From Ctenosaura bakeri (taxonomy: Eukaryota; Chordata; Lepidosauria; Squamata; Iguanidae), in contig CAOLHI010001299.1 of assembly GCA_948474755.1 (NCBI GenBank), positions 337,934-401,933 of the forward strand: a stretch of 64,000 nucleotides of DNA, read 5' to 3'. This document shows, piece by piece, positions 11,570 to 22,073 of the stretch. The notes under the pieces were generated by a model, which did not search any database, was not told the DNA's origin, and saw nothing but the letters and a program-made list of their open reading frames with translations. How positions within the stretch are numbered: the first letter of the stretch is position 1; each line of letters opens with the position of its first letter. Position numbers and translations under genes: made by a program.

Positions 11570-11742
11570 CTGCTTTTGTACTTTGAACTCAGTTTGTGGC
11601 AATTGAAAGAAGCTAAGGAGAAAGGGGGAAATGTGGGAGGAGGAGAGAAAGACTGGGACCTTTTAAAAGCAGCTAAAATGGGATGATGGAGGAATGATCA
11701 GGCATCTCCCTGCCAAATTCAGGACACTTGGAGGGTATGCAT
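11570..11742 (+). repeat. Family D fragment (right half)
   Basis: Reads AACTCAGTTTGTGGCAA, AAGCTAAGGAGAAAGGGGG, AGAAAGACTGGGACC, TCTCCCTGCCAAATTCAGGA and the terminus TTGGAGGGTATG at 11730-11741. The left half is missing. Confidence 0.6.
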
Positions 11743-12407
11743 TAAAAAAGATGCATTATGTGTCAACCATAGCTGCACAGAGTGTGCCATTCAAATAAAA
11801 ACAAATGACAAAGAAAATACTGTTTACACACACTTTTCAAAACAGTGTTGCCACCCTGAAGTCCAGAAAAGAGGGTCTGAGAACTGGGGACTCTAGCAAG
11901 ACCAGTTCAAGCCTGGACTGTACAGACAGCAAATCAAATAGTTCTGGGAGTTGTAATCCTCCCCACTCCCAAAAGGGAAATTTTCTTAATTCTTTCTTCT
12001 CTGGAGGCAGACCTAGAAGGAATGGTCCTATGGTAACAAGCCTGTCCTTTTCCCTTTAGCCAAAGTGATGCCATCAGTCACTGCAACTGAGCCTCTTTCA
12101 AGCACATTGTTTGCCACAATAGCCCATAACAGAGAGGCAACTGCATTTGTCAGAGAGCTCTCGCCAGACTTCCTTTCTCTCCCTGAACCCCAATCGTAGT
12201 CAAAGTCTGCACGTCTCTTTCTGGACTTCTCCTCTTTTGTTTGTTTTTTCAATCTTAAACTAAAGCTGATCAATACTTAACCTATCCTGAAACAAACAAA
12301 CAAAACATGTAGAGAGTGTTGCGGGGCAGGGGGGAAGACAAGTGAAAGAGGTTTCCCCCCACAGAAAGTGGTCTGTCAAGGATATGAGAGGCAACAGGAA
12401 GACAGAG

Positions 12408-12608
12408 GCCATTTCCACACTACACCATTTTAGTGCTATTATTCCACTTTCAACATCCGATGGAATCCTGGGGTTTGCAGTTTAGGGAGAGGCATTTAGA
12501 ATTCTCAGCCAGAGAGCTCTTTGACCTCAGTCAACTACAGACCCCAGAATTCCACAGGATATTGAAAGTGGAATAATAGCACTATTAACAGTGTAGTGCA
12601 GAAATGGC
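12408..12608. mobile_element. Family A MITE with intact 5-bp duplication CAGAG
   Basis: Starts GCCATTTCCACAC and ends GCAGAAATGGC. CAGAG flanks it at 12403-12407 and 12609-12613. It has the long asymmetric centre with AGCCAGAGAGCTC. The inner right arm carries AGACCCCAGAATTCC, a diverged form of the ACTACA-CCCAGAAT core. Confidence 0.9.
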
Positions 12609-13234
12609 CAGAGAGTTTGAGTGGCTTTCATATACTATGCACATTGGAATGCAAATTCACTTCCACATACAAATCAGCACCCATTCCACTGAGGGTGTAA
12701 CAGCTCTAAACCTCAAATGGTGTCCCATGCCTATGGTCTGCAAGTATCCAAAGAGACAGATTCGCCTAAGTGAGGCCGCTACATGATAGTCAGTCCAGGT
12801 CAGGTCATGCAGAGGTAATCTTTGAAGAGGAAAGGAGGCTCAGAGGCAAGGTCCTAGCTGGTCCAAATGTTGTTACAGAAAGCCAGTAGTTCAGACAAGG
12901 AGTCATTAAATGTAGTCAGTTTAGAGGTCAACAGTTTCAGAAAACACACACACATATGAGAATATTGCCCGTCAAGGAAATGAACAGGTATGAGCACCAA
13001 GGACTTCCAAGAGCTGCTGGGAGATTTATAGGTGGCTACCTAAGGACACCAAGTCCTTGATGAGTCACCCCTTCCATAGTTATCAGTGCTGATTCTGCCA
13101 AAGCTTTTCCTTCTCTCTCCACCATACTTCAAAGGATGGGAGTGCGTCTCTTTGGTGTCCATCACATCCTACTGAGGAGATAGCCTTCCAACTGCTTTCA
13201 CGACCAACAGATTTGGAGGAGAAGCTGGGTTTTG
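12609..13234. other. Unassigned, possible decayed LTR-like sequence
   Basis: Between 12780 and 13130 words such as CAGTCCAGGTCAGGTC and GTCAGTTTAGAGGTCAAC give a composition like reptile LTRs, but no paired TG...CA ends are seen. The assignment stays open. Confidence 0.3.
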
Positions 13235-13372
13235 TTGCTGTCACATGCCTTCAAATTATTTCTGACTCATGCTGACTCTAAGGTGAATCTTGTTATTGTG
13301 TGCTTTCAAGTCATTTCTGACTTATGACAGCCCTAAGGAGAACCCATCATGGGGTTTCTGGGCACTGAGAGT
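13235..13372 (-). mobile_element. Two truncated SINE tails in tandem
   Basis: TGCCTTCAAATTATTTCTGA with CTAAGGTGAATCTTG is immediately followed by GTGTGCTTTCAAGTCATTTC with CCTAAGGAGAACCCATCATG. Both are 3' portions of Sauria-type SINEs in the same orientation, with both tRNA-like heads missing. Confidence 0.7.
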
Positions 13373-14400
13373 GTGAACCCCTCAACCCACCTTTTTTCAG
13401 TTGCAATACCCTCCAAACACGATTTTCTGGGTTGGTGGAATGTGAGGGAAGCTACAGACAAACATCCAGCTGTTCCCTACAATTGGAGGCACAGGAACAG
13501 GTGTCTACAGGGACCTCAGGCAGTTCTCCTGTGGTCCCTGTGGATGATATAATTGTTCTACGTCCAGCTAAAAGACACTAGCTGGACACTTGTCTGTGGT
13601 TCCCCCGATCTCTGCTGACCAGGAGATGGCTGGCTTGGGGGCTGCAGCTAAGAAAAGGGGGGTTAGGAAGGATTTTGATTGCTAGGCAGTCAGTAGAGAA
13701 TTCCAGCCTCTGCAACAACCCCCCAAAATTAGTTGCCATCGTAATGCACCTACAAGGTGCCAGTCTGTGTTTTCAATTTGGTCCGGTTTTTGTTTAGTGC
13801 TCTGGTTTCTCTTCCAGTCCCACATCCCACCTTTATTTCTGCTTGTTTGGGCCAACAGCAAGCCAGCTGAAGGATAATAAATCATTGCATTCAGTCTCAG
13901 CTGCCAAAATTGGGGGAAGAAAAAGCCACCTGAGATCATAAAATCAACATCAGCTACCAACTCTGCTAGAGCATCTGTAGTAGGCTGTAAGCATTTCCTT
14001 GAATCCACACCTCAGACTTTGATTGACTTTTAAAAACACTTCTGACCCACTGAACCATAATGATACCTTTCCATCACTTGCCAAACGAAAGTCGTCTTAA
14101 TCTTTGCACAGTATTTTAACCTGTGTGTTCCCTGGAGAGGTTAAAAAATGATGTTTTTTGCAGTTATTCAAGCATTCTTTCTCTCTCCCTCTCTCTGTCT
14201 CTCTCACACACACATATACAAAGGCACACAGAACCTCAGGAAATGTACAAATGAATCTAATAGCAGAGGAGGGTTTTTTTTAAATTCAAAAACATTATTT
14301 ATAGAAAATATTTCTGAAAATAACTCTTTCATGCATGCTACAGGAAGGGATCCCAATCCCAAATTGTTCAGCCTTCTAAATCATCAGCCCCAATCAATAT
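13373..14400. other. Unassigned non-coding stretch
   Basis: No gene recognised. A short CT/CA-rich tract lies at 14182-14222. Confidence 0.35.
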
Positions 14401-14586
14401 TGTTGCTTTTGTGTGCCTTCAAGTCATTTCCAACTTATAGCGACCCTAAAATGAACCTATTACAGGGTGTTCTGGGGTTGAGGGGGTATGTGACATGCCC
14501 AAGGTCAGCCAGTGGGATTCCATGGCCAAGCAGCAACTTGACCTCTGGTCTCCAGGGCCATAGCTCAAACCACTAAACCACACCCC
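14401..14586 (-). mobile_element. Sauria-type SINE inside an inverted duplication
   Basis: TGTGTGCCTTCAAGTCATTT, CCCAAGGTCAGCCAGTGG, CTGGTCTCCAGGGCCATAG and AACCACTAAACCACACC give tail-to-head order. The copy shares the private features AGGGGGT and GGGATTCCATGG with the SINE at 8555-8710, and the homology continues to 14735. Confidence 0.8.
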
Positions 14587-14735
14587 CTCAACATGGCCAA
14601 TGGTAAATGATTATGGGAGCGGACAGTGGAAATATCTGAAGCTGAGGGCGATTTGCCCCAATTTTGGACATAGGAATCTTTCTTACAACAAGCTAGGGCC
14701 CCGAGCCCTGGTTTTGGGGAAAAGTGGGGTACTAC
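14587..14735 (+). repeat. Non-SINE part of the inverted duplication
   Basis: AACATGGCCAATGGTAAATG, GGGCGATTTGCCCC and CCCTGGTTTTGGGGAAAAG match 8402-8554 in reverse complement. Confidence 0.65.
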
Positions 14736-15195
14736 CAAAGATATTAAGAACAATAATAATCACTGTTATTATTCATCCATCTTCTTTCTATTTCACAGTA
14801 GCAGCTCTTCAAGGTTGCAGGTTCTTCCTTATCCTTCAGAGACTGAACCTGGGAACTTCTGCATGCCAAATGTATGTTCTGCTATTGAAACACTGAACTA
14901 CACAGATGTCTTCTCTCCTGTTGGGGAAGTTAATTCTGGACCATGTTTTGCAAGTATGCAAGCATAAGCTGCTATTCTGTTAGTGACCTATACGGGTGTA
15001 AGTTAATATCTTTTGATAGCTGTGAAGACTGGCATTTCTTTCTTTCTCCACAGTGACTCAGTCTCTCCCCTGGACTTAATGTAGAGCTGCACACATACCT
15101 CCACACATGGTCATTCATGCCTGGAGTAGAGGGGTGGTGGGGAACCATAGCAGCATTTGGTGCTGTCCTAGTAGCCATACATGAAGAAATGATGG
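14736..15195. other. Unassigned non-coding stretch
   Basis: No feature recognised. A run resembling the distal part of an old tRNA-type SINE (CCTGGGAACTTCTGCATGCC) at 14848-14868 is too diverged to call. Confidence 0.3.
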
Positions 15196-15385
15196 GCCTT
15201 TCCACACTACACAGTTATAGTGCTATTATTCCACTTTAGACATCCTGGGGAATTCTGGGGTTTGTAGTTTACTCTCAGCTCTCTGGCTGAGAATTCTAAA
15301 TGCCCCTCCCTAAACTGCAAGGCCAGGATTCCATAGGATGTTGAACGTAGAATAAAAGCACTGTACCAGTGTAGTGCGGAAAGGC
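15196..15385. mobile_element. Family A MITE
   Basis: Ends are GCCTTTCCACAC and GCGGAAAGGC. The left arm has ATTCTGGGGTTTGTAGTTT; the right arm has CCAGGATTCCATAGGATG. The flanks GATGG and CTGAA do not match, so the duplication is lost or this copy is recombinant. Confidence 0.85.
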
Positions 15386-15898
15386 CTGAAGTCATCCAAT
15401 GAGTTCCATGGGGGTTCTCTGGCATTTCAGTTGCAGGGACATAGCCAGATAATTCTGCAATATGTCCCGCTCTCCACCAGACATGAATGTTGGTGGGTGC
15501 ATGGGGGGATTTCAGCAGTTTTATGGTATATTCAGGGGATAGTAAATGGATACACTATGCTGAGCCTACTTCTACACTGAGCCATGCAGGATTGCACTAT
15601 AGTTAGTAACAGGATATAGAGAAGCTGGGCAATTGCTAGTACCCAGCTGGTGGAAATGATAAATGTTGTAGTGTAACACATTTAGAGAACACCATGTTGA
15701 TAAAGGGTGGATGTTGATCCCTTTTAAGAAAACAAAACAAAACCTAATTTTGTATAGGTATATTTTTGGTGCATAATTCAGCACGTATGAATGACCTCTA
15801 GGAGAATTTCAACTCCCACAGCAACTGACCAGATGACTACCAACACCAGATCCCACTCAATTGCCTACCATCTTCAAGTCTGCAGTAGGTGGTCTTGT
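15386..15898. other. Unassigned non-coding stretch
   Basis: No feature recognised. Confidence 0.3.
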
Positions 15899-16108
15899 GG
15901 AGAGCCAACATGATATAGTGGTTGGGACTCTGGAAGACCAGGATTCAGGTCTCCACTTAGCCAAGAAAATTCACAGGGTGACCTTGGATAAGTCACACTC
16001 TGTCAGCCTAAGAGGAAGGCCAACCTCCTTTAAAAAATTTTTTCCAAGAAATCCCTACGATAGGGTTGTTGCAAGTTGGAGTCGATTTGAAGGGACATAA
16101 TAACAACC
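15899..16108 (+). mobile_element. Sauria-type SINE, longer subtype
   Basis: Head AGCCAACATGATATAGTGGT, GGAAGACCAGGATTCAGG (box B region), GGGTGACCTTGGATAAGTC, then the extra block AGAGGAAGGCCAACCTCC and CCAAGAAATCCCTACGATAG, and a tail GTTGGAGTCGATTTGAAGG ending with AACAAC. The extra block distinguishes this subtype from the shorter SINEs in the window. Confidence 0.8.
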
Positions 16109-16311
16109 GTCAGGCCTCTGCTGATTGAAAAGCCAAGAAAGTGTTTGCTCTGTTGGTTAAACATACACCAGAAGAGCAGTTTTTGAAGGGAAGGCAAAAT
16201 GTTTCTCAGCAGCTACACTGAACGGCTGGCTGTCAGCCACACGCACTTTAAGTGTTGATGTACGAGTACTTGGGTGTACGTACATCAGAAATGCTGAATG
16301 GGAGACCTGGG

Positions 16312-16531
16312 GCCCTTTCATCCTACGTAATTATAATGCTATGATTTCACTTTAACTGCTGCAGCAACATCCCATGGAATCCTTGATTCTGTAGTTTGGT
16401 GAGGCCTTGTGACTTTCTGGCTGAGAATTCCAAATATCCATCCCTAAACTACAAATCCCAGGATTCCATAGGATGTTGCCGTGGCACCTGAAGTGGAATC
16501 ATCGCACTCTAACTGTGCAGTGTGAAAGGGC
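16312..16531. mobile_element. Family A-prime MITE
   Basis: Related to family A but with ends GCCCTTTCATCC and GTGAAAGGGC and arms that read ATGATTTCACTTTAACTG rather than the usual TTATTCCACTTTCAAC. The centre retains CTGGCTGAGAATTCC and CTAAACTACAAATCCCAGG. Flanks do not form a clean duplication. Confidence 0.75.
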
Positions 16532-16589
16532 TCAGAGAGAAAAGGCCAAACACAAGCCCAAGAGGAGCCAAGAATATGGTTCAGCACCA

Positions 16590-16675
16590 TGGATAGCTCC
16601 TTTCAAGTTCAGACTAAAACCTGGAGCAGATCTTACCCACCCCCAACATCCAAGTCACTTATCTACACGGAGCCG
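16590..16675 (+). repeat. Family E fragment
   Basis: TTCAGACTAAAACCTGGAG is the right arm of family E (see 36700-37062). Only a short piece is present. Confidence 0.4.
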
Positions 16676-16794
16676 CTGCTTTTACTGACACTATTTAAAA
16701 AGCCCTTCCAGAAGGCAGGAAAGGAGACAATGATTTAGCAATGGGCAGCACTGGAAACAGGGACTGAGGAGGATAACTGGGGGCAATTTTAGAG

Positions 16795-16895
16795 CTTGGA
16801 AATGATTATGGTTTTTCCCCAATTATAGCTCACAGAATCCACCCCCCCAGGTTGCCTGGGGGATACTGGGAGCTGTAGTCCAAGGAAACACCATT
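16795..16895. repeat. Family C hairpin
   Basis: Outer arm GAGCTTGGAAATGATTATGG, inner arms AGCTCACAGAATCC and GGGATACTGGGAGCTGTAGT. The second arm carries the complement of the ACTACAnCTCCCAG core. Confidence 0.6.
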
Positions 16896-17204
16896 TATAT
16901 ACACTGGAGTGGGTATGTATGCTTAACCTTTTTATAGGAGCTTTTATCACTGCTGGTTAGGAATTTCCCTTTGGAGCCTTAGGCAAAACGGCTCCCAGTG
17001 GGCTCTTCACATTTGCTGTGAGCCAGCCGTGCTCTGAGTGATGCTGCAACCAGCACCAGGGGGCTGAGCCTAACTGTATTTTAATATCCCACAATGCCCT
17101 ACAATCATTTCTGCCTCAGAGCATTGCGGGAAATGAATATGGCAGCTATACTCAGCCACTTTACAATGCCAAACCAGATTATTTTTTTAAAATGTAAGGT
17201 ATGA

Positions 17205-17384
17205 AAGCCAGCATGGTGTAGTGATTTGAGTCTTGGACACCAGGGTTTGATTCCCCGCCTTGGATTCAGCCATGGAAACCCACTGTGAGTGACTTTGGCT
17301 GCATCCCATACTCTGAGCCCCAGAAAATGCCATGTTAGGTTCACCTTCAGGTCTCCATAAGTTAGGAACCTCTTGAAGGTCCAC
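17205..17384 (+). mobile_element. Sauria-type SINE
   Basis: Head AGCCAGCATGGTGTAGTG, box B region GGTTTGATTCCC, GAGCCCCAGAAAATGCC and tail CTCCATAAGTTAGGAACCTC. The usual TTGGGCAAGTCAC block is altered to TTGGCTGCATCCC. Confidence 0.85.
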
Positions 17385-17489
17385 ATGTGTGTCCAGAGCA
17401 AGGCCCCAGCTGCTGCCCAAGGATGCCAGGCCCTGGCACCAAACATGAGCTGAGAATAACCCAAATGTAGTGGCTTCATTCACACTTAG

Positions 17490-17672
17490 AGTTGCCTTTG
17501 CAAAACCTGAAGAGGGCTTCTCTGCCTTTAATGGCTGTGTAGAAGAGGGAATTTCACCAAGTGTAGTTTGTTAATGGGCTGCATGACAAGCAACACTTGC
17601 TCAAATTTCCTCTTCCACATGACCATTAATGGTACAGGAGCCATCTCCAGTTTTCACCTTGGCAACCCTATA
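17490..17672. repeat. Family B palindromic repeat, complete ends
   Basis: The left end AGTTGCCTTTGCAAAACCTG and right end TTTTCACCTTGGCAACCCT are inverted relatives, giving the full hairpin. Inner arms are TTTAATGGCTGTGTAGAAG and CTTCCACATGACCATTAATG. The ends resemble hAT-type GTTGCC termini, which is only suggestive. Confidence 0.65.
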
Positions 17673-17872
17673 TGACACTACATGTCTATAGCACTTTGAC
17701 ACTACTTGAACTGCGCCTCATATCAGGATTTGCTGTTTCATGAAATATTTAGAAGTGTCTGCCAGAGAGCTTTAGTGCCTCACTAAACTACAAATCCCAG
17801 GTTTCTGAAAGATGCAGCCATGGCACTTAAAAGTGGCACTGGAGTAGCATAACTATGTAGTGTGAATGACTC
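17673..17872. mobile_element. Family A-prime MITE, degenerate
   Basis: Left arm GACACTACATGTCTATAGC, centre CTGCCAGAGAGCTTTAGTGC, CTAAACTACAAATCCCAGG, right arm GTAGTGTGAATGACTCC. It starts where the family B copy ends, so one may have inserted at the end of the other. Confidence 0.55.
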
Positions 17873-18654
17873 CAGCGTCACACTGTACATCATATGATAC
17901 TAAATTATATGGATCGGAACAGTTAATCACAGAACACTCTGTGTCACATAACACTGCCCAGTTATTTCTATGCCAGATCAGTTCACGAACTGATTAACAG
18001 ACTTGGCTAAAACAATTGGTTTCTTTTACCCAATTGTAAAAGAAACTTTTTTGGGGGGGAAAGGAAGAACAAACCTGGGGGAAGATCTCCAGCTTTGGTA
18101 GACAGCAAAAGTTTTGTTTCTTTGTTTGTTTTGAATCCACATTTAAAGGTTAGGCAGTCTCTTAATTCCAGGACTCTTTGTGCTGTAATCTGCATATTCT
18201 GGAGATGTTGCCATGCCCACATCTTTATGATCTGATTCTTTTTTTAAAAAAATGCTCAAATATTAGTCCTGAAAATTCCAGCTACTCAAACCTCAGGGTT
18301 AAAGAGGTGAATAGAGAATGAGAATCTACCCAAGAGTCGATTCTTCTTTGCCTTACTTCTTGTCTTCAGCTTCTTTGTATTCCAAAGCCACCCGCTCAAG
18401 TGCTTGTAATTCAGCTCAGTGAAATTTTCTTTTAGTGCCAGACAGAAGGATTCCCCACCTCTTCTCAGAAAAATATATATATATGAGGAAATCAAATGCC
18501 AGTTGCATGCACAAAAGCTTATCCCGTCTGGTGCTAGCAGTGCATCCAGACCAGCCATTCTCCTTCCCTGATTTCCGATAAATGAAGTTATTCAAATGGT
18601 ACTTGACAGTGTTGCTCCCTTGGGATGGCCTGCCTCCTTTGTGGTTCTTTCTCA
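17873..18654. other. Unassigned non-coding stretch
   Basis: No feature recognised. Confidence 0.3.
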
Positions 18655-18762
18655 GAACTTGGGAGCATTACTTTTTGGACTACAGCTCCCAGAATCCTCA
18701 CTCAGCATGGCCCAGCTGCCTGAAGATTCTTTGAATTGTAGTCCAGAGAAGTAATATTTTTC
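18655..18762. repeat. Family C hairpin
   Basis: Left arm GGACTACAGCTCCCAGAATC, right arm GAATTGTAGTCCAGAGAAG. Between them lies CAGCATGGCCCAGCTGCC. The left arm includes ACTACAGCTCCCAGAATCC, close to the vertebrate ZNF143-type word ACTACAnnTCCCAGAATGC. Confidence 0.7.
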
Positions 18763-19420
18763 CCCTAGATCTGACTTTGTAGAAGGCTCAGCTTCATCTG
18801 CTACATTCATATATACTTCTGATCTATTGTGCTGAGTGGTTAAGTCAAGATAGGTGCTTGTTTTCTGGTTAAAAATACGCTGAAACACACACACACACGT
18901 CAAAACACCAGTGGCCTACAGTCTGTGATCAAAATGTGACTATCCCTGCCGGGATGGGGGACTTACTCTGCTTGATTCCCACTCACTGGTGGGAGGGGAT
19001 GGATTTGTCATCCTTCAGTGCCCTGCTCACCAGCACCAGAAACTCTATTCTTCACCATGGCTGGTGGATTTCAGGGCCATTTATGATTGTGGCAGTCATA
19101 AATGTGAACACCAAACCATTACAAGGCTATAAACTTGGTTTACAACATCATAAGTGCCTAACAGATGTCAGCCAGGGCATTATATTTCTTGATTTGAGAG
19201 GGGGGTTTTTTCCTCCTAGAATTTCACAAACTTAATACATACAATCCAGGGTTTCTCTATTTAAAATAGTGCATTTGTACGATCTTCCTCATTTATACAT
19301 TTTGTCTAGCCACACCCTGTTGTGGATCAGCCCTATGTGTCCCGGTTTTCATCTGTGAAATATTGGAGGAGACAGACATCAAGTAAAAATGGAAAAATAG
19401 TATTCCCATTCATTCTTGTT
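18763..19420. other. Mostly unassigned, includes family I repeat
   Basis: A CA tract at 18886-18897 and a family I repeat at about 19080-19175 (ATAAATGTGAA, ATTACAAGG, AACATCATAAG, CAGATGTCAGCC). Nothing else recognised. Confidence 0.4.
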
Positions 19421-19424
19421 CTTT

Positions 19425-19550
19425 TTGCAACGCTTTTCAACCAAAGAGGCTCCAAATGGTGTTGGATGTCATTTCCCAGAATCCTTCACCATTGGCCACT
19501 TTGGTTAGGACTTCTGGGAGTTAGAGTCCAACAAAATCTGGAACACACAG
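19425..19550. repeat. Family C-like fragment
   Basis: TTGGATGTCATTTCCCAGAA and ACTTCTGGGAGTTAGAGTCC are inverted relatives around CACCATTGGCCACTTTGG. It is a more diverged member or a neighbouring hAT-type repeat. Confidence 0.5.
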
Positions 19551-20218
19551 CCTACTGAGAATCCATAGAAGTAGTAGTATTACTGTGTTTCTTTACCTAA
19601 ACAAGATAACAGTCACCCAGTTTGAATCTGTGTACGGCAATAAACAAAGAGCTGGGCCAGCTCTGTTCTTTGTAGATGTTCAGAGGAAACATTCTTTTTT
19701 AAAAACTAAACACAGTAAGCATTTATTGTCCAGGACTGTTTACAATAGGTCTGAGGAGGAGCTGAAAAATTTGCTCATGGTAAGACGCCAAATGCATCAC
19801 ACACTCTTCTGCGGAAGCAAAACAGCTTCTGCAGAGAGACCTGTACCAAAATGTGAGTAAGCACCAGGGCAATGCCAGGTACAAAAATTTAAATAGGTGA
19901 ACACCTCAGACCACATGCTACCTTCAGGAATACCACAGAAACTGGTTCTGCTAGCTCCCTCCGGCCTAGATGCAAATAGAGAAGAAAATAGGTAGACCGG
20001 GAAGAGGCTATAGCAGAAGGAGAACAAACAAGAACCCTGAAGGTTGCTCAAAGCCTCTGATTTCTATTACTAAAAAGCACAAGGGGGTGCTCATTTCCAC
20101 TGTAAACAATTCTACCCCTACCCCATTCCTTCTCCTGTCAAGCTGCTGTGAATGATGCAGTTTTTGATGACATCCAAAAAGTTGGTGACCCTGCAGCACA
20201 GCTGCTTTGCCTACCTGG
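19551..20218. other. Unassigned non-coding stretch
   Basis: No feature recognised. Confidence 0.3.
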
Positions 20219-20418
20219 GCCATTTCTGCACTACACTGTTATAGTGCTATTATTCCACTTTCAACCTCCTGTGGAATTCTGGGGTTTGTAGTTTCCTGAG
20301 GCCAAAGGGCTCTCTGGCTGAGACTTCTGAAGGCCCCTCCTTAAACTGCAAACCCCAGGATTCCATAGGATGTTGAAAGTAGAATAATAGCACTATAACA
20401 GCATAGTGCGGAAATGGA
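20219..20418. mobile_element. Family A MITE with intact 5-bp duplication CCTGG
   Basis: Starts GCCATTTCTGCACTACACTG and ends GTGCGGAAATGGA. CCTGG flanks it at 20214-20218 and 20419-20423. The left inner arm has GGAATTCTGGGGTTTGTAGT, so the ACTACA-CCCAGAAT core lies on the minus strand here. Confidence 0.9.
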
Positions 20419-20423
20419 CCTGG

Positions 20424-21309
20424 CCAGGAAGATTAGCTTCTACACTTAACTGCAGCACAGCAGATAGAAATTCAGCAGGTTTTGCTTTTTCTCAGCATGG
20501 AGGTGAAGTGGTGGAGAAAGCTGGAGAAGATTTTGGTTCCTGGCTGCTGAGAGGATAAACAGATCCAAAGGGCTCCTGCTCTTACATAAGACAGAATTTC
20601 AGCCAGTTGTGTTTTTGTCACAGTTGTGTGACAAGCTGCACTATATCATTGCTGTTTGCCATCCTCCTCCTTCTCCTCCTCTCAGTAAGAACGTCATTAA
20701 TATTTTCAGGGGTAGCTGTGTTAGCCATGCAGCAAAATACAACAAAATCCAAAATCCACAACAGAGCCGTACCTTTGTTAGCCAACCAAACTGGAGAAAA
20801 TACATCATGCAGGCTTTTGAAGTTTCAAAATATATTAAAAATCATACAGATGTTGGAGTCATTTTTCCTCTCCTGCAAGATTTTATTTTTTACATCTTTT
20901 CCTGATGAAGAAGCCAGTGAAGCTCTAAAAGGCTTACAAGGTACATTTTGGTTGGCCAATAAGCTATCAACCTTTTGTGGATTTTGGATTATTAATATTG
21001 CTCCTTTCAGTATAGATAATGTTTTACAGAGCAATATAAGACGGGGGCGGGGGGAGGAAGTCCCTGCCCCAAGGAACATACAATCTTTCTCTTGATGGTG
21101 GGGAAGCCAACAGTCACTTTGAATGTGAGAGGAAACAGGATATCAAGTTTTTAAGAAGGGGAATGAATGGCAAAAGCCAAATAGCAGTGGGTGAAAGTGA
21201 GCAGTTCTCCCAAGGTCTGAATGTGGCTTCAGTTCGAGTGAGGATAAAGGGAGCTAAACCCAAGGCTAATGATGAAAGCAGTAGTCACTCATGCCTCCCA
21301 TGTCCTTGA
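20424..21309. other. Unassigned, possible decayed family B pieces
   Basis: At 20460-20500 and 20585-20640 words AATTCAGCAGGTTTTGC, CCAAAGGGCTCCTGC and TTTCAGCCAGTTGTG resemble scattered family B arms. The 162-residue open frame at 20607-21095 has no domain that I recognise. Confidence 0.3.
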
Positions 21310-21775
21310 GAGAATGAATCCACTCTAGTTTTTAGTCTGAACTTTAACAGAACTATTTAGGGTGCTCAACCTATTGGGGGGATTAGGACTAGTACCTTGG
21401 ATAGCTACTTCACCACTGAGGCCAGAGCTTTCCAGACTTTTCATGTTGGTGACTTTTTTAGACATGCATCATTTCGCAACACGGTAATTCAGTTTTATTA
21501 GCAAACTGGAGGTTAAACTAAGATACAGGCACATACATAAATTGTAATAACAAAATGTACGGGGACACAACATATCTCATGAAAAGCTTTCATATATTTT
21601 TAAAAATATATGATTTATAAATAATAACATACATTTCCAAGATTGTAGGTGACACACCTACACACTTCAGGTGACACATGAATGTGTCGCAGCACACCAT
21701 TTGGAAAGCCCTGACTTAGGCTAAAAGCCCGAGCAAATGCACCACCTTGCTGACCATGGAAGCCACCGAATGCCA
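21310..21775. repeat. Family E palindrome split by a hAT-like element
   Basis: The left arm GAATGAATCCACTCTAG with TTAGTCTGAACTTTAA ends at 21422. The right arm resumes at 21714 with GGCTAAAAGCCCGAGC and CCATGGAAGCCACC. The hAT-like element at 21423-21713 lies between them. Confidence 0.6.
21423..21713. mobile_element. hAT-like non-autonomous element, 8-bp duplication
   Basis: Terminal inverted repeats CAGAGCTTTCCA and TGGAAAGCCCTG. Flanks ACTGAGGC (21415-21422) and ACTTAGGC (21714-21721) match at 7 of 8, as expected for the hAT superfamily. Interior words CATGCATCATTTCGCAACAC and GGTGACACACCTACACAC occur in inverted, related form. 291 bp, no coding capacity. Confidence 0.8.
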
Positions 21776-21999
21776 CTGGATCAAAACAGAGCTGAAGACT
21801 GTGCCACCAGAACACACCTAATCCAATCTGACTTCAAAGCCTAAGCACGGTCAGGCCTGGTTGGTACTTTGATGAGAGATCACCAGGGAACACTTTTGAT
21901 GGAATGAGGAAAGAACTCTGCCCTTGAAACTCTAGAGAGCCAGTTCCACCAAACTAAAGCAAAAACACTGGGCTAGATGAACCAAGGCATTTGCTTATG

Positions 22000-22072
22000 G
22001 TTCCAGGACCCCCCAGGGGATACCAAAATTAATGGATGCACAAGTCCCATTGTGTACAATGGTGTAGTAAAA
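22000..22072 (+). repeat. Tigger/pogo-like fragment
   Basis: AGGACCCCCCAGGGGATACC, AAATTAATGGATGCACAAG and TCCCATTGTGTACAATGG resemble the subterminal part of Tigger-like elements. It is too short to classify firmly. Confidence 0.45.
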
Positions 22073-22073
22073 T

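Noticed and set aside
20607..21095. 162-residue plus-strand open frame
   Set aside because: No domain, and the start lies in possible family B debris; composition is that of non-coding DNA.
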